Source: Oryzicola mucosus
GTDB lineage: Bacteria; Pseudomonadota; Alphaproteobacteria; Rhizobiales; Rhizobiaceae
Length of the DNA: 64,000 bases
Direction of reading: 5' to 3'
NCBI RefSeq assembly: GCF_014534685.1
Contig: NZ_JACVVX010000001.1
Span: forward strand, 1,070,501-1,134,500
A program made the position numbers and the translations under genes. The notes under the pieces are model-generated. The model was not told where the DNA came from. It did no database searches and saw only the letters and a program-made list of their open reading frames with translations. This document shows, one piece after another, positions 46,079 through 55,085 of the stretch. How positions within the stretch are numbered: the first letter of the stretch is position 1; the number at the start of each line of letters is the position of its first letter.

Positions 46079-46439
46079 GACCGGTCCTATGACCTATCGA
46101 TGCGGGACATCGCATCGTCCGGGCGAGCGTCGCATTGCACCTTTTCGGGTCCCCGAACATGTGCGGTCAACAATGCGGCGACGGATCGCGACTGTGGAAT
46201 CATTGCGCAAACCTAGCCGAACTCTGCGCCTGAGGCGAGTTGGGCAACCGAGATGCGAAGTTTTGTCGGCACATTGCCGGGGAAAACCCTGTCGACCCCT
46301 CCGAAGAAGGCTGCCACAGTCACCCAACTTTTTGCTTCGCCGATGAGACAATGCCAATTGAAAATCGCTCAGTCCCCATATAAACATATAGTATGATTTA
46401 ATGAGATCGGCAGATATGCCGGCTGCCATGGGGAGCGAA
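46079..46439. other. Intergenic region before the dehydratase gene
   Basis: About 360 bp divergent promoter region for the ScpB-like gene and the sugar-acid dehydratase. It holds the CATATAGTA half-site (46385-46393) shared with the ytfQ promoter. I see no gene or RNA in the remainder. Confidence 0.5.
46385..46393 (+). promoter_or_regulatory. GntR-type half-site before the sugar-acid dehydratase
   Basis: CATATAGTA here is identical to the centre and right arm of the inverted repeat before ytfQ (54606). Left arm is degenerate (ATATAAA in place of TTACTAT). It lies about 47 bp upstream of the chosen start. Confidence 0.5.
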
Positions 46440-48182
46440 ATGCCTTTCGAGAAAAAAGCCTGGCCGCGTGCGTTGCGGTCGCAGGAATGGTTCGGCGGAA
46501 CCGGCAAGAACGCGATCATGCATCGCTCCTGGATGAAGAACCAAGGCCTTCCTGCCGACACGTTCGACGGGCGGCCGATCATCGGCATCTGCAATACCTG
46601 GTCGGAGTTGACGCCCTGCAACGCGCATCTGCGCGACATTGCCGAACGGGTGAAGCGCGGCGTCTACGAGGCGGGCGGTTTCCCGGTCGAATTCCCGGTT
46701 TTCTCGTGCGGTGAAAGCACGCTGCGCCCCACGGCGATGATGTTCCGCAACCTCGCCGCCATGGATGCCGAAGAGGCCATTCGCGGCAATCCGATCGACG
46801 GCGTGGTGCTGCTGGCGGGATGCGACAAGACCACGCCCTCTTTGATGATGGGGGCGGCGAGCGTCGACATTCCCGCTATCGTCGTCTCGGGCGGGCCGAT
46901 GCTCAATGGCAAATGGCGCGGCAAGGATGTCGGTTCGGGTACCGCGATCTGGCAGTTCTCCGAAATGGTCAAGTCGGGGGAGATGACGCTGGATGAGTTC
47001 ATGGACGCCGAGCAGGGCATGGCCAGGTCTGCGGGCTCCTGCATGACCATGGGAACGGCCTCCACAATGGCCTCCATGGCCGAGGCGCTTGGCATGACGT
47101 TGCCCGGCAATGCCGCCATTCCCGCCGTCGATGCGCGCCGCCGCGTGCTGGCGCAGATGTCGGGCCGGCGCATCGTAGACATGGTCAAGGACGATCTGAA
47201 GCCCTCCGACATCCTGACCCGCGAAGCCTTCGAGAACGCGATCCGCGTCAATGGCGCGGTCGGCGGCTCGACCAATGCCGTGCTGCATCTTCTGGCGCTG
47301 GCCGGCCGCATCGGCATCGACCTGACGCTCGACGATTGGGATCGGCTCGGCCGCGACGTGCCAACCATCGTCAACCTGCAGCCATCGGGCCAGTATCTGA
47401 TGGAGGAGTTCTATTATGCCGGCGGCCTGCCGGTGGTGATGCGCGCCGTGGGCGACATGGGCCTGCTGCACAAGGAGGCGCTGACCGTCACCGGCGAGAG
47501 CGTGTGGGACGGCGTCAAGTCGGTCGAGAACTACAATGACGCAGTGATCGTGCCGCGTGAAAAGGCACTGACCCAGTCGGGCGGAATCGCCGTGCTGACC
47601 GGCAATCTCGCGCCGAAGGGCGCGGTGCTGAAGCCGTCAGCGGCCTCCGAGCATCTGATGAAGCATCGCGGCCGCGCCGTTGTGTTCGAAAGCATCGAGG
47701 ACTACCACGCCCGCATCAACACCGATGAACTCGATATCGACGAGACCTGCATCATGGTGCTGAAATATTGCGGTCCGAAGGGTTATCCCGGCATGGCCGA
47801 GGTCGGCAATATGGGCTTGCCCGCGAAGGTGCTCAAGAAGGGCGTCAAGGACATGATCCGCATTTCCGATGCGCGCATGTCTGGCACGGCTTATGGCACC
47901 GTCATCCTGCACACAGCGCCCGAGGCCGCTGATGGCGGACCGCTCGCCATCGTCCGGAATGGCGACATGATCGAGGTCGACGTGCAGGCGCGCAGCTTGC
48001 GCCTCGACCTGCCGCAGGCCGAGATCGACGCGCGGCTGGCCACTTGGACATCACCCCTGGCGAAACCGCAAAGCGGCTATGCCGGGCTCTATGTCGATCG
48101 CGTCATGCAGGCCGACTCCGGCGCCGATTTCGATTTTCTGGTTGGTTGTCGCGGCTCGACGGTGGAGCGGGATTCGCACTGA
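46440..48182 (+). CDS. IlvD/Edd-family sugar-acid dehydratase (L-arabinonate/pentonate type)
   Basis: 580 residues. Dehydrates an aldonic acid to its 2-keto-3-deoxy form using a [2Fe-2S] cluster and Mg2+. Cluster cysteines from the chosen start are C60 (NTWSELTPCN), C128 (LAGCDKTTPS) and C201 (GSCMTMGT). The overall pattern, including RSQEWFGGTG at the start and FLVGCRGSTVERDSH at the end, is that of sugar-acid dehydratases such as rhizobial L-arabinonate dehydratase, rather than IlvD of valine synthesis. GGGGAG lies before the ATG at 46440. Likely in one regulon with the ytfQRT-yjfF-type importer. Confidence 0.86.
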   Translation: MPFEKKAWPRALRSQEWFGGTGKNAIMHRSWMKNQGLPADTFDGRPIIGICNTWSELTPCNAHLRDIAERVKRGVYEAGGFPVEFPVFSCGESTLRPTAMMFRNLAAMDAEEAIRGNPIDGVVLLAGCDKTTPSLMMGAASVDIPAIVVSGGPMLNGKWRGKDVGSGTAIWQFSEMVKSGEMTLDEFMDAEQGMARSAGSCMTMGTASTMASMAEALGMTLPGNAAIPAVDARRRVLAQMSGRRIVDMVKDDLKPSDILTREAFENAIRVNGAVGGSTNAVLHLLALAGRIGIDLTLDDWDRLGRDVPTIVNLQPSGQYLMEEFYYAGGLPVVMRAVGDMGLLHKEALTVTGESVWDGVKSVENYNDAVIVPREKALTQSGGIAVLTGNLAPKGAVLKPSAASEHLMKHRGRAVVFESIEDYHARINTDELDIDETCIMVLKYCGPKGYPGMAEVGNMGLPAKVLKKGVKDMIRISDARMSGTAYGTVILHTAPEAADGGPLAIVRNGDMIEVDVQARSLRLDLPQAEIDARLATWTSPLAKPQSGYAGLYVDRVMQADSGADFDFLVGCRGSTVERDSH

Positions 48183-48291
48183 GAGATCCTTCTGAACCGC
48201 CGCTCTTAAAATCATCGGGAGGGACGTCGCGCCTTCCGCCGGACACCGCTGTCGGTCTATAGAGCATCCTCTCAAACCGGGCGCGGGTATC

Positions 48292-49189
48292 ATGGGTTCT
48301 GCATCGGCGGCTAATTTTGGCCGTGTAATGATCGTTTTGGCCGTCTTGCTGCAGGCGATTGGTAAGGTGGCATTCGGAACATGGCTGGCAGCCTTTCCAT
48401 CGCCCTTGTTCGTGTTCATCAGCTTCGCAGAGACGGCCGCATTCTTCCTTGCTCTATCGAGGCAAGGAGCGGGAAAGCAGTCGTGGCGCGCGCTTCTGCT
48501 GCTGAACGCGAGCACCGCTCTGACGTTCCTGTGCTTCTTCTATGCTTTGAAGCTGATCGAGCCTGCAATCGTCGGCGCCGTCGAGATCGGGATAGGACCG
48601 GTTCTGGCTGTACTGATCGGCCTGATACTGTCTGGTGAGCGCCCTGGCTCCATGCGCATTCTGGTTTGCATAGGCATTCTGATCGAATGTGCCGTTTTGG
48701 CCGTTGCGGCACAACGGGGAAGCGGGTTCGCGGTCGATGGCAACGATGCATGGATCGGCCTTGCGGCAAGTGTGGCCGCGGGAGTTGGCGCAGTTCTCAT
48801 AACGATGGCTTCGAAGACGCTGCTGAACCAAGGCTGGAAGTTCGGCGCTGTGCTCGCGCACCGCTTTTATCTGATCCTGCCGATATCCTTGGTGCTGTCG
48901 TGGGATGTCAACCTTGCCGCTATCGACTGGAGCGGAACGCTGGTCGCAGCCCTTGTGGCGGTTTCACTCATCGGTGTTCTGGCACCGCTTTACCTGCTTC
49001 AGATCGGTATCGGCAGATGCGACCCCTATACGGTCATGGTGACCATGGCCGCGCTGCCGGTGCTGACGTTTATCATCGAAGGGTTCTCCCACGCTCTATA
49101 CATGGTCGTGGCTGACCGCCGGCGGTCTTCTGATCGTGACGGGTTTTCTTCTGCTCGACGTATTCACAAAGCGCGACAGAAGATCATAA
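48292..49189 (+). pseudogene. EamA-family (DMT) permease with a C-terminal frameshift
   Basis: The frame reads ten-helix DMT-type sequence from MGSASAANFGRVMIVLAVLL to LTFIIEGFSHAL, then shifts near 49096-49099. Dropping one base gives TWSWLTAGGLLIVTGFLLLDV-FTKRDRRS and a stop at 49187, the expected last helix. As written, the frame instead runs antisense into the GntR gene to 49452 with an arginine/serine-rich tail. Either the gene has lost its last helix or there is one extra base in the read. An intact product would export small metabolites. Confidence 0.75.
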
Positions 49190-49196
49190 GCCGGTA

Positions 49197-49958
49197 TCAG
49201 GCTGGCTGTTCAACCGCCTTGACCCGATCCATGCCCTCGATGATGACGAGCCGCATGGCGTTGCGGGCGGCATCGGGGTCGCGGGCTTCAATGGCGTCGG
49301 CGATCGCACGGTGGCGGGCGACGCTTTCGAGGTGCTTGACGGAATCGGGTATCGGCGAGCTGATGGTGAAGGTTGCGGCAAGTGCGACTTCGATCAGCGT
49401 GCTGACCGAACGCATGAAGGGGTTGTTCGACGCCTCGGCTACCGCGATGTGAAAGCGCAGGTCGCTCTGCACGAAGTTCTGGCCTGAAACACCGGTCACG
49501 CCCATCTGCTCGATCCAGCGGTAGAGTTCCGCGACATGGGCATGGGTGCGCCGGATTGCGGCAAGGGCGGCTGCCTCCGGCTCCAGCGCAAGCCGCATTT
49601 CGCCGAGGCTGAGCAGGAAGTCTTCGTCGACGCCAGCCTGGAAATGCCAATGCAGGATTTCGGGATCGAACAGGTTCCAGTAGCCGCGCTCGCGAACGCG
49701 CGTGCCGATCTTGGCCTTGGGCTGGATCAGGCCTTTGGCGGCAAGCGTCTTAAGGGCTTCGCGCAGCACCGTGCGCGAGACGCCATAGTGTTCGAGCAGT
49801 TCAGCGTCGCCGGGCAGGATCGCGCCTTCGGGGTACCGTCCGCTGACGATGCCGAGGCCGAGATCGTGCATGACATGGCCGTGATGGGTTCTTGGCTGGG
49901 CGGTGGCGATGAGATCGCGCCGACCTGGCTGAAGCGTTAACGGTTCAGTGCGCGCCAA
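49197..49958 (-). CDS. GntR-family (FadR/FCD subgroup) transcriptional regulator
   Basis: About 253 residues. HTH: IVSGRYPEGAILPGDAELLEHYGVSRTVLREALKTLAAKG (read in parts). The FCD effector domain carries metal-ligand Asp/His in QSDLRFHIAVAEASNNPFM and ARHRAIADAIEARD. No ATG fits before the HTH; a TTG at 49958 with GGAAGG 8 nt before it overlaps the end of the yjfF-like gene by 14 nt and gives normal length. An inner ATG (MHDLGLG) would cut into the HTH. Last gene of the transporter operon; probable regulator of it and of the dehydratase. Confidence 0.82.
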   Translation of the reverse strand: MARTEPLTLQPGRRDLIATAQPRTHHGHVMHDLGLGIVSGRYPEGAILPGDAELLEHYGVSRTVLREALKTLAAKGLIQPKAKIGTRVRERGYWNLFDPEILHWHFQAGVDEDFLLSLGEMRLALEPEAAALAAIRRTHAHVAELYRWIEQMGVTGVSGQNFVQSDLRFHIAVAEASNNPFMRSVSTLIEVALAATFTISSPIPDSVKHLESVARHRAIADAIEARDPDAARNAMRLVIIEGMDRVKAVEQPA

Positions 49959-50922
49959 GGGCCGAAGCCTTCCGAGTTGAGAGCCAGACGAGAATGCGCT
50001 GTAGCGCGATAAAGGCAAAAAGCAAAATGCCGACGACAATTTTCGTCCACCAGCTCGACAGCGTGCCGTCGAAGACGATGTAGGTCTGGATGATGCCCTG
50101 GATGATGACGCCGATGAAGGTGCCGGCGACAAGACCGACGCCGCCGGTCAGCAGCGTGCCGCCGATCACCACCGCCGCGATGGTGTCGAGTTCTACGCCC
50201 ACCGCTGCCAGCGAATATCCGGCCGAGGTGTAGAGCGAGAAGACGATGCCGGCGAGGCCCGACAGGAAGCCCGACAGCGCATAGATGCCGACCGTCGTGC
50301 GTGCCACTGGCACACCCATCAGTTCGGCCGACGCGCGGTTGCCGCCGATTGCGTAGATGTAGGAGCCGAACTTGGTGAAATGGGCGATCAGGATGCCGAC
50401 GGCAAAGGTCGCGACCATCAGCCCGCCGACGAAGGTCAACCGCCCGCCACCCGGCATACGCCAGTAGAGGCTTTGCAGCAGGGTGTAGAATTCGTGGTTG
50501 ATGGGCACCGAATCCGTAGTCATCACGAAACACAGCCCGCGCGCCAGGAACATGCCGGCAAGCGTGACGATGAAGGCCGGCACGTCGAGATAGTGGATGA
50601 TCAGTCCCATTGCCGCGCCGAACAAAGTGGTGAGCGTCAAAGCGATGGCGAAGGCGAGAAGCGGATGCACGCCGTTCCAGTTGATCAGTACGGCGAGCAA
50701 CACGCCGGTGAAGGCGATGACCGAACCGACCGACAGGTCGATGCCGCCCGACAGGATGACGAAGGTCATGCCGACCGCTGCGATGCCGAGGAAGGCGTTG
50801 TCAGTAAGCAGATTGCCGGCAACGCGGGTCGAGAACATACCGGGGAACTGGATGACGCAGATGACATAAGCGAGGACGCCGATGAACAGCGTCGCGTAGA
50901 AGGGCAAGAGGCGGGTGTTCAT
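49945..50922 (-). CDS. yjfF: Sugar ABC transporter permease, YjfF-like
   Basis: 325 residues, BPD_transp_2 permease with about 9-10 helices. FVILSGGIDLSVGSVIAFTG and VVIGGTLLTGGVGLVAGTF are family marks. Second of two permeases, overlapping ytfT by 4 nt; the pair likely forms a heterodimer, as in the E. coli galactofuranose importer YtfQRT-YjfF. Confidence 0.87.
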   Translation of the reverse strand: MNTRLLPFYATLFIGVLAYVICVIQFPGMFSTRVAGNLLTDNAFLGIAAVGMTFVILSGGIDLSVGSVIAFTGVLLAVLINWNGVHPLLAFAIALTLTTLFGAAMGLIIHYLDVPAFIVTLAGMFLARGLCFVMTTDSVPINHEFYTLLQSLYWRMPGGGRLTFVGGLMVATFAVGILIAHFTKFGSYIYAIGGNRASAELMGVPVARTTVGIYALSGFLSGLAGIVFSLYTSAGYSLAAVGVELDTIAAVVIGGTLLTGGVGLVAGTFIGVIIQGIIQTYIVFDGTLSSWWTKIVVGILLFAFIALQRILVWLSTRKASALGAH

Positions 50923-51944
50923 GCGCGCTTGACCTTCGCTTCGGCGGTACGTCTGGGGGCGGGGCGCAGCACATGCCAGAAGCCTGTGCGCGACAGCGAC
51001 TGGGCGAGGAGGATCATGATGATGACGCCAGCCTTGAGGATTAGGTTGTATTCGGGCGGAAAGCCGGAGATCAGGATGCCGGTGTTCATCGCCTGGATGA
51101 TGATCGCGCCCAGCACCGACATGACGATGGAGAAGCGGCCGCCGAGCAGCGACGTGCCGCCGATGACCACCGCCAGGATGGCGTCGAGTTCAAGCCAGAG
51201 GCCGGCATTGTTGGCATCCGCGCCGCGAATATCGGCGGCCACGATGATGCCGGCCAGGGCTGCGCAGAGGCCGCAGAAAGCATAGATCAAAAGCAGCAGA
51301 AGGCGGCTGTTGACGCCGGCATAGGTGCTGGCGCTGCGGTTGACGCCGAGCGATTCGATCAGCAGGCCGAGTGCGGTTCGCCGCACCAGCAGCACGGCCA
51401 CGACGGTGACCAGCAGGGCCAGGATGACTGGCATCGGGATCCAGAAGAAGGAGCCTGTGCCGAAGAAGATCAGGCCACGGTCGATAAAGGTGACGATGGT
51501 GCCTTCGGTGATGAGCTGGGCAATGCCGCGCCCTGCCACCATCAGGATCAGCGTGGCGACGATAGGCTGCAGGTCGAAGAAGCCGACCAGCAGGCCGTTC
51601 CACAGGCCGCACAGCACGCCGGTGCCGAGCGCTGCCAGAAGCACGACAGGCAGCGGATAGCCGGCGACCGTCATGGTGGCCGCCACCGCGCCCGCCATGG
51701 CCATGACCGCGCCGACAGACAGGTCGACGCCCTTCGAAGCGATGACGGCGGTCATGCCGACGGCCAAAATCACCACCGGGGCGCCCCGGTTAAGCACGTC
51801 GACGACGCTGCCGAAGATGCGGCCGTCCTGGATGCGCATGTCGAAGAAGCCGGGAAAAGCCAGCCAGTTGAGCAGGAGAATGACGGCCAGGCAGATGAGC
51901 TGCGGGGCCGCCCGGGTCAATCCGGCCGTAAACATCCGGCTCAT
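50919..51944 (-). CDS. ytfT: Sugar ABC transporter permease, YtfT-like
   Basis: 341 residues. TAVIASKGVDLSVGAVMAMAG (SKG in place of the usual SGG) and VVIGGTSLLGGRFSIVMSV. Between ytfR and yjfF with 4-nt overlaps both sides. Assigned YtfT by order and partner match. Confidence 0.87.
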   Translation of the reverse strand: MSRMFTAGLTRAAPQLICLAVILLLNWLAFPGFFDMRIQDGRIFGSVVDVLNRGAPVVILAVGMTAVIASKGVDLSVGAVMAMAGAVAATMTVAGYPLPVVLLAALGTGVLCGLWNGLLVGFFDLQPIVATLILMVAGRGIAQLITEGTIVTFIDRGLIFFGTGSFFWIPMPVILALLVTVVAVLLVRRTALGLLIESLGVNRSASTYAGVNSRLLLLLIYAFCGLCAALAGIIVAADIRGADANNAGLWLELDAILAVVIGGTSLLGGRFSIVMSVLGAIIIQAMNTGILISGFPPEYNLILKAGVIIMILLAQSLSRTGFWHVLRPAPRRTAEAKVKRA

Positions 51945-53458
51945 GCCTCAATCCTCGCGCTGTCGGCGGCAATGGTGCGCATGATGGTTCCCGTATCGAT
52001 TGAGGCGCCGGTCAATTCGCCCTGGTGCTCGCGGTCGCGCAGCACGCGGACGCGTGTGGAATAGGCAACGATCTCCTCGATCTCCGACGAGATGACGAGC
52101 AGCGCCATGCCGTCGTCGCAGAGCCGGTTGATGAGCTGGATGATCTCGGCATGGGCACCGACATCGATGCCGCGCGTGGGTTCGTCGAGGATGAGAAAAC
52201 GCGGCTCGGTGGCGAGCCAGCGCGCGAGGATCACTTTCTGCTGGTTGCCGCCGGACAGGAATTTCACCGGCTTTTCGATGTCCGAGGTGCGGATGTCGAG
52301 CGCCTTGACGAAACGGTCGGCCAAAGCGCGCTGTTCGCTCTGGCGCATCCGGTTGAACCAGCCCCGCCTTGCTTGCAGCGCGAGCGCGATGTTCTCGCGC
52401 ACCGACAGGTCGCCGATAATGCCGTCGGTCTTGCGATCCTCAGGGCAAAGGCCGAAGCCCAGCTTGATGGCATCGCGCGGCGAGCCGATCTTGACGGGCT
52501 TGCCGTCTATGCTGGCCGTGCCGCTATCGGCGATATCGATGCCGAACAGGAGCTTTGCCGTTTCCGTGCGTCCCGAACCGAGCAGGCCGGCGACGCCGAC
52601 GACCTCGCCACGGCCGATCTCCAGGTCGAAGGGGGCGACCGAGCGGCCGAGCCCGAAACCCTTGAATGAAATCTCGCGGTGAACCGGCCCGGTTTCCTGC
52701 CTGCGGCTGCCATGGGTGGCTTCCGCCAGCGTACGGCCAAGCATCAGCGAAACGAGATCGAGCTTGGGCAGATCGACGCAGAGCGACGTTCCCGCCAGCT
52801 TGCCGTTGCGCAGCACGGTGACGCGGTCGCTGACGGCGTAGACCTGATCGAGAAAGTGGGTGATGAAGACGATGCCGAGACCGCGCGCCTTGAGCCGGCG
52901 GATGACGGTGAACAGAACTTCGACTTCGTGCCGGTCGAGGCTGGCGGTGGGTTCGTCGAGGATGAGAATCTTACCGGAGATGTCGACGGCGCGCGCGATG
53001 GCGATGAGTTGCTGCACGGCGACCGAATAACTCGCCAGGTCGGCGGAGACGTCGATGTCGATATCGTATTGCGCAAGCAGCGCGCGGGCATTTTTGTCCA
53101 TCTCGCGGCGATTGATCAGGCCGAAGCGCATGGGCTGGCGGCCGATATAGAGGTTCTCCGCCACCGACAGGTTCGGCAGCAGGTTGACCTCCTGGTAGAC
53201 GGTGCCGATGCCGAGCTTTTGCGCCTGCTGCGCATCGCGCACGGAAATCTGCTCGCCATTGAGGCGGATGGTTCCGGAATCGGGCTGATGAACGCCAGTC
53301 AGGACCTTGATGAGAGTCGATTTTCCGGCGCCGTTCTCGCCCAGAAGCGCGTGCACCTCGCCGGCGCGGATGTGGAGATCCACGCCTTCAAGTGCGCGGA
53401 AACCGAGGAAGGACTTGGATATGCCTTCGGCGGACAACAGGATCGGAGGTTCAGCCAT
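51941..53458 (-). CDS. ytfR: Sugar ABC transporter ATP-binding protein, YtfR-like
   Basis: 505 residues, tandem ATPase domains. First: LLGENGAGKSTLIKVLTG and ILDEPTASLDRHEVE; second: GLLGSGRTETAKLLFG (degenerate P-loop), LSGGNQQKVILARWLA and ILDEPTRGIDVGAHAEI. Drives import by the YtfT/YjfF pair. About 130 bp with a hairpin separates it from ytfQ. Confidence 0.91.
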   Translation of the reverse strand: MAEPPILLSAEGISKSFLGFRALEGVDLHIRAGEVHALLGENGAGKSTLIKVLTGVHQPDSGTIRLNGEQISVRDAQQAQKLGIGTVYQEVNLLPNLSVAENLYIGRQPMRFGLINRREMDKNARALLAQYDIDIDVSADLASYSVAVQQLIAIARAVDISGKILILDEPTASLDRHEVEVLFTVIRRLKARGLGIVFITHFLDQVYAVSDRVTVLRNGKLAGTSLCVDLPKLDLVSLMLGRTLAEATHGSRRQETGPVHREISFKGFGLGRSVAPFDLEIGRGEVVGVAGLLGSGRTETAKLLFGIDIADSGTASIDGKPVKIGSPRDAIKLGFGLCPEDRKTDGIIGDLSVRENIALALQARRGWFNRMRQSEQRALADRFVKALDIRTSDIEKPVKFLSGGNQQKVILARWLATEPRFLILDEPTRGIDVGAHAEIIQLINRLCDDGMALLVISSEIEEIVAYSTRVRVLRDREHQGELTGASIDTGTIMRTIAADSARIEA

Positions 53459-53554
53459 CCATCCCTCCCAAAACGGCCGGCATTAGCCGGCAGGTTAGCG
53501 CAAGGCGCGCAGAAGGAAACGGGTCAATTCACACTATCGCCCGAAGGAGAAAGA

Positions 53555-53577
53555 GGGCCGGGATTGATTCCCGGCCC
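53555..53577 (-). terminator. Intra-operon hairpin between ytfQ and ytfR
   Basis: On the minus strand GGGCCGGGA and TCCCGGCCC arms close a 5-nt loop, followed by TCTTTCT. Partial terminators at this place commonly let the binding protein be made in excess over the membrane parts. Confidence 0.65.
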
Positions 53578-53587
53578 ATAGTGACAA

Positions 53588-54553
53588 TCAGTAGCCGAGG
53601 CCCTTCTTTTCTTCGTAGACCTTCATCGGATCGTCAGCCTGGGTGTAGAGCTTGGATTCGGTCTGGATCCACTTCTCCGGCGCCTTGCCGCTGTCCTTGA
53701 ATGCCTTCAGCGCGTCAAAGGCGGGGCCTGCCATGTTCGGCGTCAACTCGACGGTGGCGTTGGCTTCACCGTCCGCCATGGCCTTGAAGATGTCCGGAAC
53801 GGCGTCGATGGAGACGACGAGGATATCGGTGCCCGGCTTCAGACCGGCTTCCTTGATGGCCTGGATCGCGCCGACGGCCATGTCGTCATTGTGAGCGTAA
53901 AGCGCGCAGATGTCCTTGCCGCCGCCTTCGGCCTTGAGGAAGCCTTCCATGACTTCCTTGCCCTTGGCGCGGGTGAAGTCGCCGGTCTGGCTGCGGGTGA
54001 TCTTGATGTTGGAGGCGCTGGCGATACCGTCCTCAAAACCCTTCTTGCGGTTGATAGCCGGGCTCGAGCCAACGGTGCCCTGCAGTTCCACGACGTTGCA
54101 CGGCTTGCCGGCTACGGTTTTGACCAGCCAGTCGCCGGCAACCTTGCCTTCATGCACGGTGTCGGAGGTGACGGCGGTCAAATAGAGGCTGTCGTCGGAC
54201 GTCTCGATGGTGCGGTCGAGCAGAATAACCGGGATTTCCGCATCCTTTGCTTCTTCCAGAACCGTGTCCCAGCCGGTGGCGACGACCGGTGCCAGAAAGA
54301 TCGCGTCGACGCCCTGGGCGACGAAGCCGCGGATCGCCTTGATCTGATTTTCCTGCTTCTGCTGCGCATCGGCGATTTTCAGGTCAATACCGCGCTTTTC
54401 CGCTTCGATCTTGGAGACCGAGGTTTCGGCCGCGCGCCAGCCGGATTCGGAGCCGATCTGCGAGAAGCCAACCGTCAGATCGGCGGCGGCCGCAGTGCCG
54501 GCGAAGGCGACGGCTGCTGCCGTGCCCAACAAAATTCGTTTCATAAGCGTCAT
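53588..54553 (-). CDS. ytfQ: Sugar ABC transporter binding protein, YtfQ-like (galactofuranose type)
   Basis: 321 residues with a signal peptide (LLGTAAAVAFAGTAAAAD). Strong family stretches: LTVGFSQIGSESGWRAAETS, QQKQENQIKAIRGFVAQGVD, LAPVVATGWDTVLEEAKDAE, AHNDDMAVGAIQAIKEAGLKPG and ELTPNMAGPAFDALKAFKDSG. These match E. coli YtfQ, which binds galactofuranose; rhizobial relatives may also take arabinose or galactose. The ATG at 54553 has GGAGG 7 nt before it; the ATG at 54559 is too close to that site. First gene of the operon. Confidence 0.9.
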   Translation of the reverse strand: MTLMKRILLGTAAAVAFAGTAAAADLTVGFSQIGSESGWRAAETSVSKIEAEKRGIDLKIADAQQKQENQIKAIRGFVAQGVDAIFLAPVVATGWDTVLEEAKDAEIPVILLDRTIETSDDSLYLTAVTSDTVHEGKVAGDWLVKTVAGKPCNVVELQGTVGSSPAINRKKGFEDGIASASNIKITRSQTGDFTRAKGKEVMEGFLKAEGGGKDICALYAHNDDMAVGAIQAIKEAGLKPGTDILVVSIDAVPDIFKAMADGEANATVELTPNMAGPAFDALKAFKDSGKAPEKWIQTESKLYTQADDPMKVYEEKKGLGY

Positions 54554-54605
54554 GATCATTCCTCCCTTGGATCCCTGCCAAGCTCCTCAGCACAGGGGAT
54601 AGGGC

Positions 54606-54622
54606 TTACTATCATATAGTAA
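54606..54622. promoter_or_regulatory. GntR-type operator of the ytfQ operon
   Basis: TTACTATCATATAGTAA is an exact inverted repeat: 7-nt arms TTACTAT/ATAGTAA around CAT. Length and symmetry fit FadR-subgroup GntR operators. It is about 53 bp upstream of ytfQ. CATATAGTA of this site recurs before the dehydratase gene. Confidence 0.72.
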
Positions 54623-54734
54623 TATTAATTGAAAAGAGGCTTTCTTGTTTGAGCGGCGACATTTAGAAATCCGCGCAAGAAGCAGTTGGGAACAAGCCGC
54701 CCTGCGTTCTGTTATCTCCAGAAGGAGACATGCC

Positions 54735-54902
54735 ATGACCGAGACAATCGACGACGAACCAGGCGATCTGGATGCCGACGTAAAATTCCTAGCTGAAAAT
54801 ACCGACCTGTCGCCAATGCAGGCGCGCAAGCTTATCGAAGAGCATGGGCGCGACCGTGAAAAGCTTCTGAAGCTTGCAGGCAGTATGAAGGCAGAAAGCT
54901 GA
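54735..54902 (+). CDS. Small helical protein of unknown function (DUF3606-like)
   Basis: 55 residues, MTETIDDEPGDLDADV then LAENTDLSPMQARKLIEEHG and REKLLKLAGSMKAES. It has the acidic N-terminus and two-helix UBA-like pattern (TDLSPxQARxLIxxHG) of small rhizobial proteins, resembling DUF3606. GAAGGAGA lies 9 nt before the ATG. Monocistronic, divergent from ytfQ. Function unknown. Confidence 0.72.
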   Translation: MTETIDDEPGDLDADVKFLAENTDLSPMQARKLIEEHGRDREKLLKLAGSMKAES

Positions 54903-54911
54903 AGCGCGAAT

Positions 54912-54937
54912 AAAAAAGGCCAGGCAGAAGCCTGGCC
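54912..54937 (-). terminator. Terminator between the small protein and the TIGR02588-type gene
   Basis: GGCCAGGC-AGAA-GCCTGGCC is an 8-bp stem; on the minus strand it runs into TTTTTTATTC, so it ends transcripts coming from the 55-56 kb pair. On the plus strand no T-run follows. Confidence 0.7.
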
Positions 54938-55085
54938 GAGGTGTGAAGGTTAAAACCTCCAGAGGGGAACGCGCCGGGCTCAATGGGAGGAGAAAGACCG
55001 GCGCAAGAGGGAAATAGGGTGAGCTATTCGTCGTTCAAGGCGCACAATGACTTTTTTGTGAGATATTTTTGATAGACTTGGAACT

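Noticed and set aside
46440-48182. Dihydroxy-acid dehydratase IlvD of branched-chain amino acid synthesis
   Set aside because: Same superfamily, but N- and C-terminal patterns and neighbours fit the sugar-acid dehydratase group better.
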